Shown here piece by piece: positions 1 to 11,644 of a stretch of 64,000 nt of DNA. The translations under genes were made by a program, and so were the position numbers. Positions within the stretch are counted from its first letter, which is position 1, and every line of letters begins with the position of its first letter. The stretch is from Triglochin maritima (lineage: Eukaryota > Streptophyta > Magnoliopsida > Alismatales > Juncaginaceae). The notes under the pieces were generated by a model. It was not told where the DNA came from and did not search any database. It saw nothing but the letters and a program-made list of their open reading frames with translations. The stretch is from the NCBI GenBank assembly GCA_963682175.1, contig OY821777.1:20480001-20544000 (forward strand), given 5' to 3'.

Positions 1-652
1 TTCTAGAGAATATACAGGTTCTGACTATCAGAACAGCAAATGGTACAGGTTTGCCTATTTTTCGTATTGGTTCATTTACTGTTCCTACATATTCTAGATA
101 ATTACGAATACATGAAGTCTTTTATGTGCCTAGTGTAACTCGTAAATTAATTAGTGTTGCAAGATTTACAACAGATAACAATGTATATTTTGATTTTTTC
201 CCTACATGTAGTTTTGTAAAGGATCTCTTTTCGGGCCAAGTCCTTCTCTAAGGGCACCTTGAGCATGGTCTCTATTGACTTCAACTCTCTTGTTCTCTAC
301 CTAAGAAACTTGCATTTCCTTGGGGAAACGGACCTCTACAAATGTTTGGCATCGGAGACTTGGGCATCATTCTGCTCGTATTGTTCATATTATTCTTCAT
401 GACTGCTCTTCGTACTGCAGGAAAGAACCTATTAAGCAATTGCCATACTTGTTCTTCTATTAAAAACCATAAACTGCATTTTATTACAACACGTATTAAA
501 GCTAGTGCTCCTTTAGAACTAATTCATTATGATGTTTAGGGACCTGCACCTGCGATTTCTCTTACTAGATGTCGTTTTTATGTTAGTTTCATAGATGATT
601 ACAATCGGTATACTTGGCTTTTTCCTATTGTAATCAAATATGATGTTTTACC
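1..652 (+). pseudogene. Degenerate Ty1/Copia pol fragment (protease to integrase start)
   Basis: Translation in shifting frames gives Copia-type text. First comes the segment after the protease (a GNGT-like stretch, then VPSVTRKLISVARF at about 130-165), then a GAG-pre-integrase zinc-binding piece with CHTCSS and APLELIHYDV near 450-535. The start of the integrase core follows (FYVSFIDDYNRYTWLF near 570-625). Stops occur at about 103, 249 and 538, and the frame shifts, so it is dead. The 5' end runs off the window. The reading resumes after the solo LTR at 2151, so both pieces belong to one element. The family call is firm; the exact lineage is not determined. Confidence 0.8.
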
Positions 653-2150
653 TGTAGGATCGTGAGGGTCTCTAATTTTAATCAATTTTAAGCTAATTAC
701 CTACATGTTTAATTGATCAAGATATGCACTGCGGAATTTAAACAAATACAAGTAAGCAAAGTAAACCACAATGATGACACCTGATTTTATAGAGGTTCGG
801 CCTCCCACCTACTTCCTCTCTTGCAAGCTCTGCTCGATCTCCCTCGAGCTCCGCTTGCATCTTCACTATAAACCTCGTTCTGGGCCGAGATTAAGCATTT
901 TACAAAACAAGCTCCACGAACACCCTCGTGAGCTTGACTTTCTTCTCTCACAATCCGAGAGAAAAACTTCGGGCTTTCACCAAAGTTCTTGCTTCTTTAC
1001 AACTGAGATCTTGAGTGGAACACTCTCTAACTTGAGCACACTTAGCTTAGGATGTGGAATTGATGCTAAAATGTGGAAGTTTAAGCTTGGAGAGTAGGAT
1101 TTGGGGAATGAGAGACTTGGGAATTTCTCTTAGGTGTATTTGACAAATGGAAGTGTAAGAGGTTGTAATTGTGTCAAACGAACACCTATTTATAAGCTCT
1201 TAAAGAGTTATAGGCGTTGGGGTGAATTGGGTAAAGATTGTGTAAGATACACAAAATAGAAACCGATAGGACCCAATTCTGAGTAAGTTCGGTCGACCGG
1301 ATCAGGCTGAACGGTCGACCGTTTGGCAATTTTGATTAAGGTTCGGTCGACCGGTAAAAGAACGGTTGACCGCCAAAGGCTATAATCTGGGTATACTTAA
1401 GTGATCGGTCGAACACCGAGATAGGTTTGGTTGACCGATTCACACTAGGAATTTTGGGGTTGACAAACAAGATCATATTCGGTCGACCGAAACAAGGTCC
1501 ACGGTCGACCGAAAACCGACAGGCACATTGTGTTTGTCAAGGAACATAAGTTTGGTCGACCGAACAAGGTCCTCGGTTGACCGATACACTAAATGTATTT
1601 GGGGTATATGGAGATAACATGAATACGACCGTTGGGTATAATACGACAAAACAAACAGTCAGAAAAATATGTTAACTCGGTCGACCAAAAAGGTCTGGAC
1701 GGTCGACCGAATTTGGGCAGTTAAACACTAACAGGATATATGATCACCCGGTCGACCGAACAGTCTGTTTTGGTCAACCGAATGTGGGCAGATTGTTAAG
1801 ATTTTGGTTTAGTGTTTTTGGTCTAAGTTTGGGGGATCTATTGAAGTCCAAATTATGTGAAATTTCGTATGTGAATTCTATAGGGAACCAACTGTGTGTT
1901 TGAGTAGTTTTTAACTCAAGTATGCTCAATTACACAAAGTTCCTAAAACTCAATACAAATTACATGTCTTCAAATGAGCTTGATTACTTGTCTTGACTTA
2001 ATTTCCTTTCTTCCTTGAGTCTTGATCACCTTTAGAGGTTAGCACAAAGCAATATATATGCAATGCAACACGTGTGGTACTCTACATAATCACAATTAAG
2101 ATTAGGTTGATTAAATCATCAAAACATAGATTAAGGCCAAAAAACCAACA
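653..2150 (-). mobile_element. Solo LTR, Copia (Sirevirus-like) superfamily, palindrome-rich
   Basis: On + it runs from TGTAGGATCG to AACCAACA, so on - it has TG...CA ends. It is flanked by a perfect 5 bp target duplication, TTACC (648-652 and 2151-2155). The flanks rejoin into one integrase reading, so this is a clean insertion reduced to one LTR by recombination. A minus-strand TATA-like stretch lies near 1188-1196. Between 1285 and 1790 there are about fourteen GGTCGACC-type motifs, many of them the full palindrome CGGTCGACCG. It shares ends and layout with the LTRs at 17664, 46937, 47859, 51329, 55196, 58805 and 62023, but has diverged clearly from them. Confidence 0.9.
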
Positions 2151-2345
2151 TTACCAACTTTTCCAAAATTCAAACTTCATAGTTTAAAATTACTTTTCCT
2201 GTAAAATTAAAACTTTTCAAAGTGATTGGCGTGGAGAATATAAATTTGTTTCTAAGATTCTCGAGTCTAATGGTATTTCTCATCGAGTCTCTTGCCCTCA
2301 TACTCATGAGCAGAATGACTCCATTCAAAGAAAACTGTAAGTAGA
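2151..2345 (+). pseudogene. Copia integrase fragment, continuation of the pol at 1-652
   Basis: After the target duplication the reading continues with integrase-core text: a WRGEYKFVSKILESNGISH segment followed by CPHTHEQN at about 2228-2320. This is the block around the second catalytic Asp and the conserved SxPxTPxQNG-type strand of Copia integrases. Homology fades after about 2345. No reverse transcriptase or RNase H is visible downstream. Confidence 0.75.
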
Positions 2346-3261
2346 GAAATGCCTCTTACTTGCGATCTAAGTTGTATCCAATAAAAAACTTAAGATGCAT
2401 GTAAAAATTTGTTGTTCACATCCAAAAATATGGGTTTGCTAACATTAGTTACTACAATTCTGATTTTCTTTTTTGAATCTTTGCTTCAGTTAATGGACTA
2501 GCTTGTCACTGCAACCTCACAGTTTTAGATGGGTTAGCATAAAAGATCAAAGATCCAAGAAGATAGGGAATTAAGTAGTTAGAGAAGAAGTGTCACGATA
2601 GTAATAGTAAAGTTGTTTGGCTACGGATTCCTGCAGAAATCAGTTAGGAATCCAATTGGATTTTTCAAACAGAAAATCAGCTTCCAGATTCTATAGGAAT
2701 ACAATTGGATTTTTCAAACAGAAAATCAGCTTCTAGATTCTATAAGACTGCCCATTTAATCCAGGATAATTTAATAAGACTTATGAGCATTGTGTTAGCT
2801 TACGCCCATTGGGCCTACTTGTCTTTGTTTTAAAGTTTTTCTTGCACGACAGTCAAAGCCCAACGACTATCTGAGCTCGTATGGGCTGGAGATGGGCTCA
2901 CATTTTAATTTATGGACTTATAATAAATATAAAATAACGAAGAGAAAACCAAACTTAATTGGTTAGGGTTTCAACCTTCTCTGTCTCAAACATGTGTGTG
3001 ACAGCGACGAAAACTAGGAATTCGTTCTCCGATTCTGCTATGGTGATCCTTCTCCAACGATTCAGAGTAAAGATTTGGTATTCTTCTTGGTATCAAAGAA
3101 GAAATCCGTTAATCTTTGATTGATGCTTCTACGCAATCGTCCACCTCTAGATTTGAGACTTCCTCGTTTTTGGATTCAAGGTTTTCTTGTTGTCCCTTTC
3201 CGAACCATGTGAATGTGTCCAACTTTGTTATACTCAAGCTCATTCTGATTAACTATCTACT
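2346..3261. other. No gene seen; possible 5' region of the next Copia element
   Basis: No convincing coding sequence. A ~45 bp phrase is repeated at about 2655-2700 and 2702-2745 (TTGGATTTTTCAAACAGAAA core). The stretch TCTTGGTATCAAAGAAG near 3085-3102 resembles a decayed initiator-Met tRNA primer-binding site, so 2790-3085 may be the LTR of the Copia element whose gag follows. LTR ends could not be confirmed. Confidence 0.35.
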
Positions 3262-4540
3262 ATGGGAGACTTAGATCTCCAATTTAATCAAGTCCCAAAG
3301 GCTCAAGGGGTTCCTGGATGGGAGTTTTAAAGCTCCAGATTCATCAATCATCAACAAGGCAACAAGCGAAATAGATCCCTAACCCTGAGTTCCAACTCTG
3401 GAAGCAATCAGACCACCTGCTAAGAGCATTCATGAGTACTCACAGTGAGGAAGTGCTTAGTTACGTGGTAATGCTAGAGACATCCAGCAAGGTATGTAAT
3501 GTGTTGAAAACCTCCTTTGGTCAAGACTCGCCTGAACGAGAGTTCAACCTCTAGTAGCAACTTCAGTTACTAAGAGAAATAATTATAATGACATCTTCGA
3601 GTATATTAGGCATTTTAAGAGCAATTGTGATGAATTAGCTGTTATAGGCAAGCTTGTTGGAGATCAAACTAAAGTGTTTTAGTTCTTAAATGGCCTAGGT
3701 CCTCAATATACTATCTTCACCACCTCATTCTAGTTTCAGTGAAATGAGAGAAAATCTCCATTCCCAAGAAACTTAGCCTCAGATGACTTTTTTATAACCA
3801 GAAACAAAAAGGAGGGGTAGAGACAATAATAACGGAAAGAAAGAGGGTTGTTTTAGCTCTATGGGCTGTGGTTTTCAAGCCACAGGTGAAAATAGTAAGG
3901 GACCAAGATTTGATTATGCTGACAAGAAAACTAAGTCTGATAAGAGAAGTGTTACATATCAAATCTACCAAAAGCCCGGGCATGAGGCCTTTTCACGTTG
4001 GAACCAATTTACTCAAGCATTCGAGCCTAAGGCCATGCCCAACGCTATGACTGCCATGTCTATATCTAATGATCAGGACTAAGATTGATACCCTGATACT
4101 AGGGCTTCTACCCATTTTACTGGAGACGCAGGTAAATTCAAAACATTAAAAACCTATAAAGGAAATGATAAAATCATGGTTGAAAATGGAGATTTATTTC
4201 CCATTAGTCATGTTGGTGACATTTCTTTGCATCATTCAAATGGGGTTTTAAACTCGAAAAATGTGTTATATGTACCCACCGTGAAGAAAATTTTACTTTC
4301 AGTAAGCCAGCTAACTACAGAAAAATGATACGATGTTAATTTCTCTATCGATAACTTTGCTATTTATCATAGAAATACCCGAGGTCTAATTCATGAAAGA
4401 AAAGTTAAAGAAGATCTGTACAGTCTGAGAACATTGAATAAAAGTGTTTTTTCTCTACCAGACACAAAATTATTGATGAGAGAAGCTGGCATATGCGCCT
4501 TGGAAATCCTTAGTCCGTTGTGGTTCACTCTTTATCCTTT
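3262..4540 (+). pseudogene. Degenerate Copia gag-protease-pre-integrase
   Basis: Gag starts at the ATG at 3262 (MGDLDLQFNQV). A UBN2-type gag body follows, with text such as WKQSDHLLRAFMS and a FLNGLGPQYTIF-like stretch in broken frames near 3390-3720. A zinc-knuckle-like YQIYQKPGHEAF appears near 3955-3990 with the first Cys replaced. A protease-like DTRASTHFTGDAG follows near 4096-4135, where a D-[ST]-G-A active site would be expected. The next segment (VLYVPTVKKILLSVSQL) leads to GAG-pre-integrase. Multiple stops and shifts make it non-functional. It is cut at 4541 by a Gypsy solo LTR and resumes at 5933. Confidence 0.75.
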
Positions 4541-5932
4541 TGATTGACATCATTTCATGCTTACTCTTGTATCTTATATCCACTATATTTCACCTAAACA
4601 ATGCTACATGACGAGCTTTATGTTTGAATTTCAAAAATAAATAGGTTTGAAGAGAAGAGACAAAAAATGACCTAAAAGCATGAAAAAGGACTGAGTTGAG
4701 AGACTCAAGGACTAAGATGCAAGATCGAAGGTCCTGAACGTAAGATAGAAGGACCAATAAGTAAACAAGAATACTTCACACCATCATGGGGAGTATTTTG
4801 GCAATTCTATTCGGGTTGGAGCTCCAACAAGCGAAGTAGATGCATCAAAACAGCCAAGTCATTCAGAAAAGCCCAGAAGAAAAGCCCGAAAACTGCAGAC
4901 CATCAATTGGTGGTTCAAGACCGCTAATTGACGGTCTCTTTTGGTCCGGATCCGCTAAGATTTATGTGGGTCGTGTATTAGAGCGTATTTAGTCTATTTT
5001 TGGTATTTGTTTAGTCCCATACCGGAGGATTGTCCCGGATTACCTGTTTCTATGGCTATAAATAGAACTCTTCACCTTCTATTGTATTCACCCACTTCTT
5101 GGTGTCATTCTCTCTACTTCGAGTAAGTCTTGGAGCAAAATCTCAAGGTGGAGAAGAATGCTGCTAGTGATGTGAGTCATTTAATAAAATAATTTTCCAT
5201 TGTTTTGTTCTTATGTTGTTTCTTTATGTATGCTTAGCTTAGTTTTGTTTCTTTGATTGTAGGCTAAAGTAGTTAGAATGTTTCCTTTCTTTTTTAGTTT
5301 AATTGTTAGAATAATGTGTAGTGAGTAGATCCACCCTTTCGGGGTGGAGATGATGTTCATACATTCATTAAAGAATGAATATGAATGCTTTATATTTTGA
5401 TTGTGTTGATAAATGTGAATGTATGCTTGTTTGTTAGAGTAGAATACTACACTTGATGATTTTTGCCACACATCTTAGACACCTCCCATGCTTGTTTAGG
5501 TTCTGAAATAAACAGTTTGTGTATATGAATGTTAATCAACTAGGTTAGTGGATGGATTGATAGTTTTGCCATAACCTTTAGACACTCCCTATGCATGAAA
5601 ACACTACCTACATTTGTGCCTATAGAATGCATTCTTCATCATCTCTTTACATGTGTGCACACACTCCACCCCTAAGGGTCTTTGTCTTCTTGATTCCAGC
5701 TTAGTTTTACATTCTTTTAGTTTTGATTCGAAGTAATCGTTAGTTTCTTTGCTTTGCATTTTTCTTCTTAATAGTTTAGTGTAGCGTAGATTAGCATAGA
5801 CAAACTCTTCTCCCTTTTTGTTTCCACTTGATTTCTGAAAAACCAGAGGCTACTCACCTGCCTGAGGATCAACCCGTACTTGCCACCGCTTCAACGCAGT
5901 CGTGCACTTGCGGTATTTAAAACGATTAAACA
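4541..5932 (+). mobile_element. Solo LTR of a Gypsy family
   Basis: It begins TGATTGACATC and ends CGATTAAACA, matching the LTR at 15529-16830 in start, body and the end motif GTGCACTTGCGGTATTTAAAA. Flanks are CCTTT (4536-4540) and CCTCT (5933-5937), a 5 bp target duplication with one mismatch. A TATA box, CTATAAATAG, lies at 5056-5065. The Copia reading frame around it is continuous across the insertion. It carries no internal region, so it is a solo LTR. Confidence 0.85.
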
Positions 5933-6060
5933 CCTCTAAAGGCCTTTTACTTGTTGCTCCAAACAAATGTTCTAAACGTTCTTCTAATATTTGTGCTAGT
6001 TGTCACTTAGGGAAATCTAACAGACTTCCTTTTACAATTTGACATTAAGTTTAAAACATA
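5933..6060 (+). pseudogene. Copia GAG-pre-integrase fragment, continuation of 3262-4540
   Basis: Text with ICASCHLGKSNRLPF at about 5985-6030 is the conserved CxxCxxGK block that closes the GAG-pre-integrase zinc domain of Copia elements. It continues the element interrupted at 4541. The remainder of pol is absent. Confidence 0.7.
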
Positions 6061-7560
6061 ACTAGTGCACCCTCTTGTCTTTTTTGCCCATTCATATACA
6101 ATTTCTGCATTTTCTCGTATAAGGTCCATCTTACACTTTCAGTTTTCTTGAATAGAAAAATGAATACTACAGTTCCACCATTTATTACTCATGACTGGTT
6201 ATTTACCTACAATGAAGGTGAAATTGCCTCCTCCTTCCATTTCCCTAATAGTTTATGCTATACAATTGATAACCAAATGTATCTAAAAAATGGATCCTTA
6301 AATGTTTTCAATGTTACTAACTTCGACTGACGTAACAACTCCTCTAGCTCATTCACCCTCATTGAAAATTATTAGTCCCCCTCCACACCTACCTAATTAA
6401 TTTGTATGCTGGATTGGTGAGTTTCATCAACTGTTGTAACAATCCTTTCCAACCTGAAGAACTTTGCATGCAAGTTAGAAACTTCAAGCCCTTAGATTTC
6501 AATCAATTCTCCAAATTACACATCACCAATGTAGCGCCCCATGAATTAATCTGAGGAGAACCACCAACAACCTCACATATGTTCAGATGTTCAAAAAGCC
6601 AAACCTGCAGTACAAATCAAACGTCTTAGTTCGCTTCATTGAAGCTTTATCCTTCCTTACACGCTTTTTAATGACACTAAAAGTCTCCAAAATTGGCAAC
6701 ACCTCACGTGGACTTACCGGTAGCTCATCCACAGATTCTTCAATTATTGGAGGATTAGGTGGTTCAATAGTTTGGTCTGGCAAGGGTTGTCAAACTATTT
6801 CATTTAGTAGTTGCTTCAGCCTATTGCATTCCTCTTCTTTACTTTCCAACAACTCTCTGGTTTCGTAAAGCTAATTTGGTACGGAAGTTAACCTTTGATT
6901 AGACTGAAATAACAACTCCTCTAGCTAATTAACCCTCAATAAAAATTATTGGACCCCCTCCACACTTACCTAATTAATTGGTATGTTGGATCGGTGAATT
7001 TCATCAACTGTTGGAACAATCATATCCAACTTGAAGAACTTTGCGTGCAAGTTAGAAACTTCAAGCCCTTAGATTTCAACTGATTCTCCAAATTACGCAT
7101 CACCAATGTAGCGCCCCTTGGATTAATCTGAGGAGAACCACCAACAACCTCACATATGTCCAGGTGTTCAAAAAGCCAAACCTACAGTACAAATCAATGA
7201 AGTTACCCATATACCTGATATCGTTTACTAATAAAATGCAACCAAAATACATAAATAATATATTACCATAAGTACAACTGTGCATCCTTCTACACGATCC
7301 AACGAGATTTCTTCACCACTGGCAACTTTATTATATTTGAAACGTGCATTGTCTAGTCCTTTGATAATGTGGTTGTAAACACATGAACCCCAACCAACAT
7401 TATATAAAGCTTGCAGGTCTTCGACTATGAATGTCATCCACTTCTTTACAAGCAATAGTGACTCCATAAACAAGAATATTACACAAAACAAGTGAGCTAT
7501 GAAAAATAAATGCAATCTGCGACGTCCACTGGATCATCTGAATTCAATAATGTTTGTGTT
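6061..7560. other. Unassigned region; possible decayed minus-strand exons
   Basis: Open stretches on - at 6583-6783 and 7228-7515 could be exons of a decayed gene. The second contains GWGSCVYNHIIKGLDNARF and EGCTVVLMVIYY, which look like real protein and resemble plant transposon-associated DUF1985/plant-mobile-domain proteins. I do not recognise either firmly. The ~290 bp direct repeat inside carries DLYCRFGFLN on - in both copies, so an exon may have been duplicated. Confidence 0.3.
6327..7196. repeat. Pair of ~290 bp direct repeats
   Basis: Copy 1 spans about 6327-6618 and copy 2 about 6906-7196, in the same orientation with a ~290 bp spacer. They share long runs such as AACTTCAAGCCCTTAGATTT and GGAGAACCACCAACAACC, at roughly 90 % identity by eye. 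No TG...CA ends or target duplication were seen, so these are not LTRs. Confidence 0.75.
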
Positions 7561-8195
7561 GGATTTCGTGTCCTATGCTTGTATATATATTTTTAAAAGT
7601 TTACAACAAATTAGGATCGATTTTCATATGTTTCAGTAGTTTCATGTACAAGACTCCCTAGTTGCATTTCAATATATATTTTGTATATTATATAATATTA
7701 AAATATATATAGTGGGATCATACCTAAAGGATTGTCCAGTCATTTTAATCAACCGGAAGTCGAGTTGCACGTCGAATTGCCTCGGAATTACCTACAAGTA
7801 TTCATTAAACTCTAAACAAGATTAAAGTCATGGAAGGTAGTCAATCAAACTCTAATGCAATGTTAAAATCTAGCTAATAACCTCTTCTATTTTCCAATGA
7901 ATTCAATCTCTTAAGCACTCAATTAATAGAGAGAATTTTAGGATGGAATGATGGAGAATATGGAGAGGAGAAAGATTTTCATTTAAGAAAACAAATGAAT
8001 GGATGATGGACCTATTTATTGGGCATCCTCAAACCCACCACGTGCAAACCACTTACACATGATCCCTTGATTATCTCTCCTCTAAACTAATCATATTTTT
8101 AGACATCATCATCCCACAACCAAGTTAGATCAAATCAAGCTCATGATCAGAAAAATTCTCTTATTAATGTAGGCAGAATCGTGGGCAAACAGTCG
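7561..8195. other. AT-rich spacer, no feature seen
   Basis: No gene, LTR or structured repeat recognised on either strand. Confidence 0.4.
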
Positions 8196-8532
8196 ACCAA
8201 AATCAAAAAGAGTCGTTATACACGGACGCGCGCGTCCGTGACGCTTCCTACGTGGACGAACCAGTCAGCTGTCAGTTCAGCGTCCAGTCAGCCAAAACTT
8301 CTGCGCGGGGAAAAGTAAATTACGAATTTTTGGGTGCGACGGTTCATTTCCCGAAATCACGATTAGACGGTTAGACTTCACGTACATCAGTAGCGGCGGT
8401 ACAACATTCGAGTAACTTTCCTCCCAAGTCTTCTCCTTTTCCATTCCCCATTTCACCCGGAGTTCCTTTCCATACGCTCATCCAAAACCTTCATTCCTGT
8501 TTTAGTCGAACGAAAATTATAATCAGGCGAAA

Positions 8533-10121
8533 ATGGATCCTTCTCTACTTGAAACCTCCATCGCTCCTGAAATTGTAGCCGCGCAGGTGTTGTGTCAACC
8601 ACGTTCTTTCTGGTTCATTTTAAGGTTCATTATTGGTCTCTAACAATTTTTTTTGGTGGTTTAAGGGAAGCACGTACTACTTCCGCGAAAGCAAGTGCGG
8701 TTTCATGGCCCTTCACAAGCACTTCGACCGGATGAAGGAGGAGGAGAAAAATGTCTTCCAACGGACGCCTTTCGGTCACTTCCTCACCTTTCCTCACGTC
8801 ACAACTGACAATGAGATACTGGGTTGGTTCGTCGAACACTTCGACGCCAATGAAGTCAGTCTGAGAATAGCCACTGGGGTGGTTCCATTTACGGTAGAAG
8901 ACGTCGCCCTTCTACTTGGACTAAGAGCACATGGGCAGAGAGTGGATATGGACGCCAAGCACGTAGAGAAACGTGACGGGGTTAACCTCGACAACACCCA
9001 TCTACTGGGTCATCTTACTTCCACGAGCTTGATGGGCGAGGAGGAGGAGCACGTCCGACTCCTTATTTCTATGATTTTCAATCATTTTTTGTTCTTCGAT
9101 GGATCACTGCGAAGTAAAGCGTGGTACACGAAGCACCTTAAGAACCTCAAGCGCCTCAAGAGATATGAGTGGGCAAATGCGGTTCACACTTTCTTGGTTG
9201 AAGGCCTGGAGGAAGCCCAACGGGACCTCTCGAGGAAGAGATTGTCAGCGAACTTCTCTATGAAGCAGGGCTACGTGTATGGTTGCGTTGCCATATTACA
9301 AGTAAGCATCTTGGTTCGGAATGAGTGTTGTGTCAGTCCGGAGTAGTGTTGGTTTATGTCCGGAATAAGTGTTTTGTCTGTCCGGGATAAGTCTTGTGTC
9401 TGTCCGGAATAGTGTTGTCTCTGTCCGGAATAAGTGTCTTGAGGTTATCCGGGAAAAGTATTACGTATGTCCGGAATAATGTTTTGTCTGTCCGGAATAA
9501 GTGTGTTGCCTGTCCGGAATAGTCCTGTATATGTCCGGAATGATTGTCTTGTCTGTCTGGAATAGGTATTGTGTCTGTCCGGAATAAGTATTTTGTTTGT
9601 CCGGAATAAGAGTTTTGTATGTCCGGAATAAGAGTTTTGTCTGTCCGGAACAGTGTTGCGTCTGTCCGGAATAAGAGTTTTGTCTGTCCGGAATACGTAT
9701 TGTGTCTGTCCGGAATAAGTATTTTGTCTGTCCGGAATAGTGTTGCGTCTGTCCGGAATAAGAGTTTTGTCTGTCCGGAATACGTATTGTGTCTGTCCGG
9801 AATAAATATTTTGTCTGTCCGGAATAGTCCTGTATATGTCCGGAATGATTGTCCTGTCTGTCCGGAATACGTATTGTGTCTGTCCGGAATAAGTATTTTG
9901 TCTGTCCGGAATAGTGTTGCGTCTGTCCGGAATAAAAGTTTTGTCTGTCCGGAATAGTGTTTCGTCTGTCCGGAATAAGAGTTGTGTGTGTCCTGGGGAA
10001 GTTATGTTTCTGGTTTTTAACTCATTCCTATTTTCAGGTGTGGCTTTGCGAGAAGTTCAAATTGGGGGATCCCCGGTCAGCATTTCCACGGTTCAAGTGT
10101 TGGACGGAAATGTTTAGCTGA
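8533..10121 (+). CDS. Plant-mobile-domain-like protein, three exons
   Basis: Predicted exons are 8533-8586, 8666-9301 and 10038-10121, all joined in phase 0. The introns start GTGTTG and GTAAGC and end TTTAAG and TTTCAG. The product is about 257 aa. It starts MDPSLLETSIAPEIV. The core has a PFTVEDVALLLGLRAHGQ block around residue 100 and YEWANAVHTFLVEGL with GYVYGCVAILQ around residues 180-230. It ends with WLCEKFKLGD and FPRFKCW. This arrangement (a TxEDVxLLLGL helix, then W...L...GC..ILQ, then W..E...FPR...W) resembles plant mobile domain proteins, which are often carried by MULEs and Gypsy elements. All frames are open, unlike the neighbouring transposase. The second intron is almost wholly minisatellite. 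Family call is by eye; DUF1985 is the alternative. Confidence 0.6.
9320..9995 (+). repeat. Minisatellite array 1, TGTCCGGAATA unit, ~21-22 bp period
   Basis: Roughly thirty copies of a 21-25 bp unit built on GTCTGTCCGGAATA. Spacing is exactly 22 bp over stretches such as 9664, 9686, 9708 and 9730. A longer cycle of four units (about 87 bp) repeats between 9640 and 9970. The array fills the second intron of the plant-mobile-domain-like gene. Open frames through it (for example 9619-9957) are products of the repeat, not genes. Confidence 0.95.
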
Positions 10122-11455
10122 CGTCAAATCCGGACAGACCATTAGCGTAATCCGGATAGACATACAATGTAATCCGGACAGAAATAAAACGTAAATCGGA
10201 CATACAATGTAATCCGGACAGCATAATTACGTATTCCGGACATATTGGTCACTTAATCCGGACATAAATAAAACGTAATCCGGACGGACATATAACGTAA
10301 TCCGGACGGACATATAATGTAATCCGGACATACTGGTAACTTAATCCAGACATAAATAAAACTTATTCCGGACAAAAATTAACGTAATCCGGACAGACAA
10401 ACAATGTAATTCGGACAGCCTAAGTACGTCTTCCGGACATACTGGTCAGTTAATCCGGACATAAATAAAACGTAATCCAGACATTGATGAATCGTAATCC
10501 GGACGGACATATAACGTAATCCGGACATACTGGTAACTTAATCTGGACATAAATAAAACTTATTCCGGACAGAAATTAACGTAATCCGGACAGACAAACA
10601 ATGTAATCCGGACAGCCTAAGTACGTCTTCCGGACATACTGGTCACTTAATCCGGACATAAATAAAACGTAATACGAACATTGATGAATCGTAATCCGGA
10701 CGGACATATAACGTAATCCGGACATACTGGTAACTTTATCCGTACATAAATAAAACTTATTCCGGACAGAAATTAACGTAATCCGGACAGACAAACAATG
10801 TAATCCGGACAGCCTAAGTACGTATTCCGGACATACTGGTCACTTAATCCGGACATAAATAAAACGTAATCCGGACATTGATGAATCGTAATCCGGACGG
10901 ACATATAACGTAATCCAGACATACTGGTAACTTAATCCGGACATAAATAAAACTTATTCCGGACGGACATATAACGTAATCCGGACAGACAAACAATGTA
11001 ATCCGGACGACCTAATTACGTATTCCGGACATACTGGTCACTTAATCTAGACATAAATAAAACTTAATCCGGACATAAATAAAACTTATTCCGGACAGAA
11101 ATTAACGTAATCCGGACAGACAAACAATGTAATCCGGACAACCTAAGTACGTCTTCCGGACATACTGGTCAGTTAATCCGGAGATAAATAAAACGTAATC
11201 CGGACATTGATGAATCGTAATCCGGATGGACATATAACGTAATCCGGACATACTGGTAACTTAATCCGGACATAAATAAAACTTATTCCGGACAGAAATT
11301 AACGTAATCTGGACAGACAAAAATGTAATTCGGACAACCTAAGTACGTCTTCCGGACATACTGGTCACTTAATCCGGACATAAATAAAACGTAATCCGGA
11401 CATTGATGAATCGTAATCCGGACGGACATATAACGTAATCAGGACAGACATACAA
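10122..11455 (-). repeat. Minisatellite array 2, reverse-oriented TCCGGACA unit with 197 bp higher-order period
   Basis: More than fifty copies of TAATCCGGACA-type units spaced about 20-28 bp apart, in reverse complement to array 1. A marker phrase, CAGACAAACAATGTAAT, recurs at 10394, 10591, 10788, 10986, 11117 and 11314. That gives periods of 197, 197, 198, 131 and 197 bp, so eight subunits make one ~197 bp higher-order unit, with one unit shortened by a partial deletion. The array fills the gap between the stop of the + gene and the end of the - transposase. Confidence 0.95.
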
Positions 11456-11644
11456 CAAACCAAAATTACTTAAATATATTTGTTGTCATCAGAAATTAAT
11501 TCACAAACGAACAAGCAAAGAAAGGGTTGAATCTTATGCAATAATACGGACAGACATACAATGACTTTCAACAAAATTACATAGGAATAATTCCAACCAA
11601 GCACAAATACAATAATCAAGGAGGAACTCCCTCGTAATGCAAAT

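Noticed and set aside
6327..7196. LTR pair of a small retrotransposon
   Set aside because: No TG...CA ends, no PBS after copy 1 and no target duplication.
9619..10117. Open frames of 112 and 67 codons through the minisatellite
   Set aside because: The 22 bp unit cycles through all three frames and by chance lacks stops. The peptides repeat (SVRNS, VCPEYVLCLSG) and lie in a predicted intron.
10576..10794. Minus-strand 72-codon frame in array 2
   Set aside because: Another repeat-driven frame (MSVRITL, MSGLR); no domain.
9320..11455. CRISPR-like regular repeats
   Set aside because: Units are direct minisatellites with near-repeated, not unique, intervals, in plant nuclear DNA with no cas genes.
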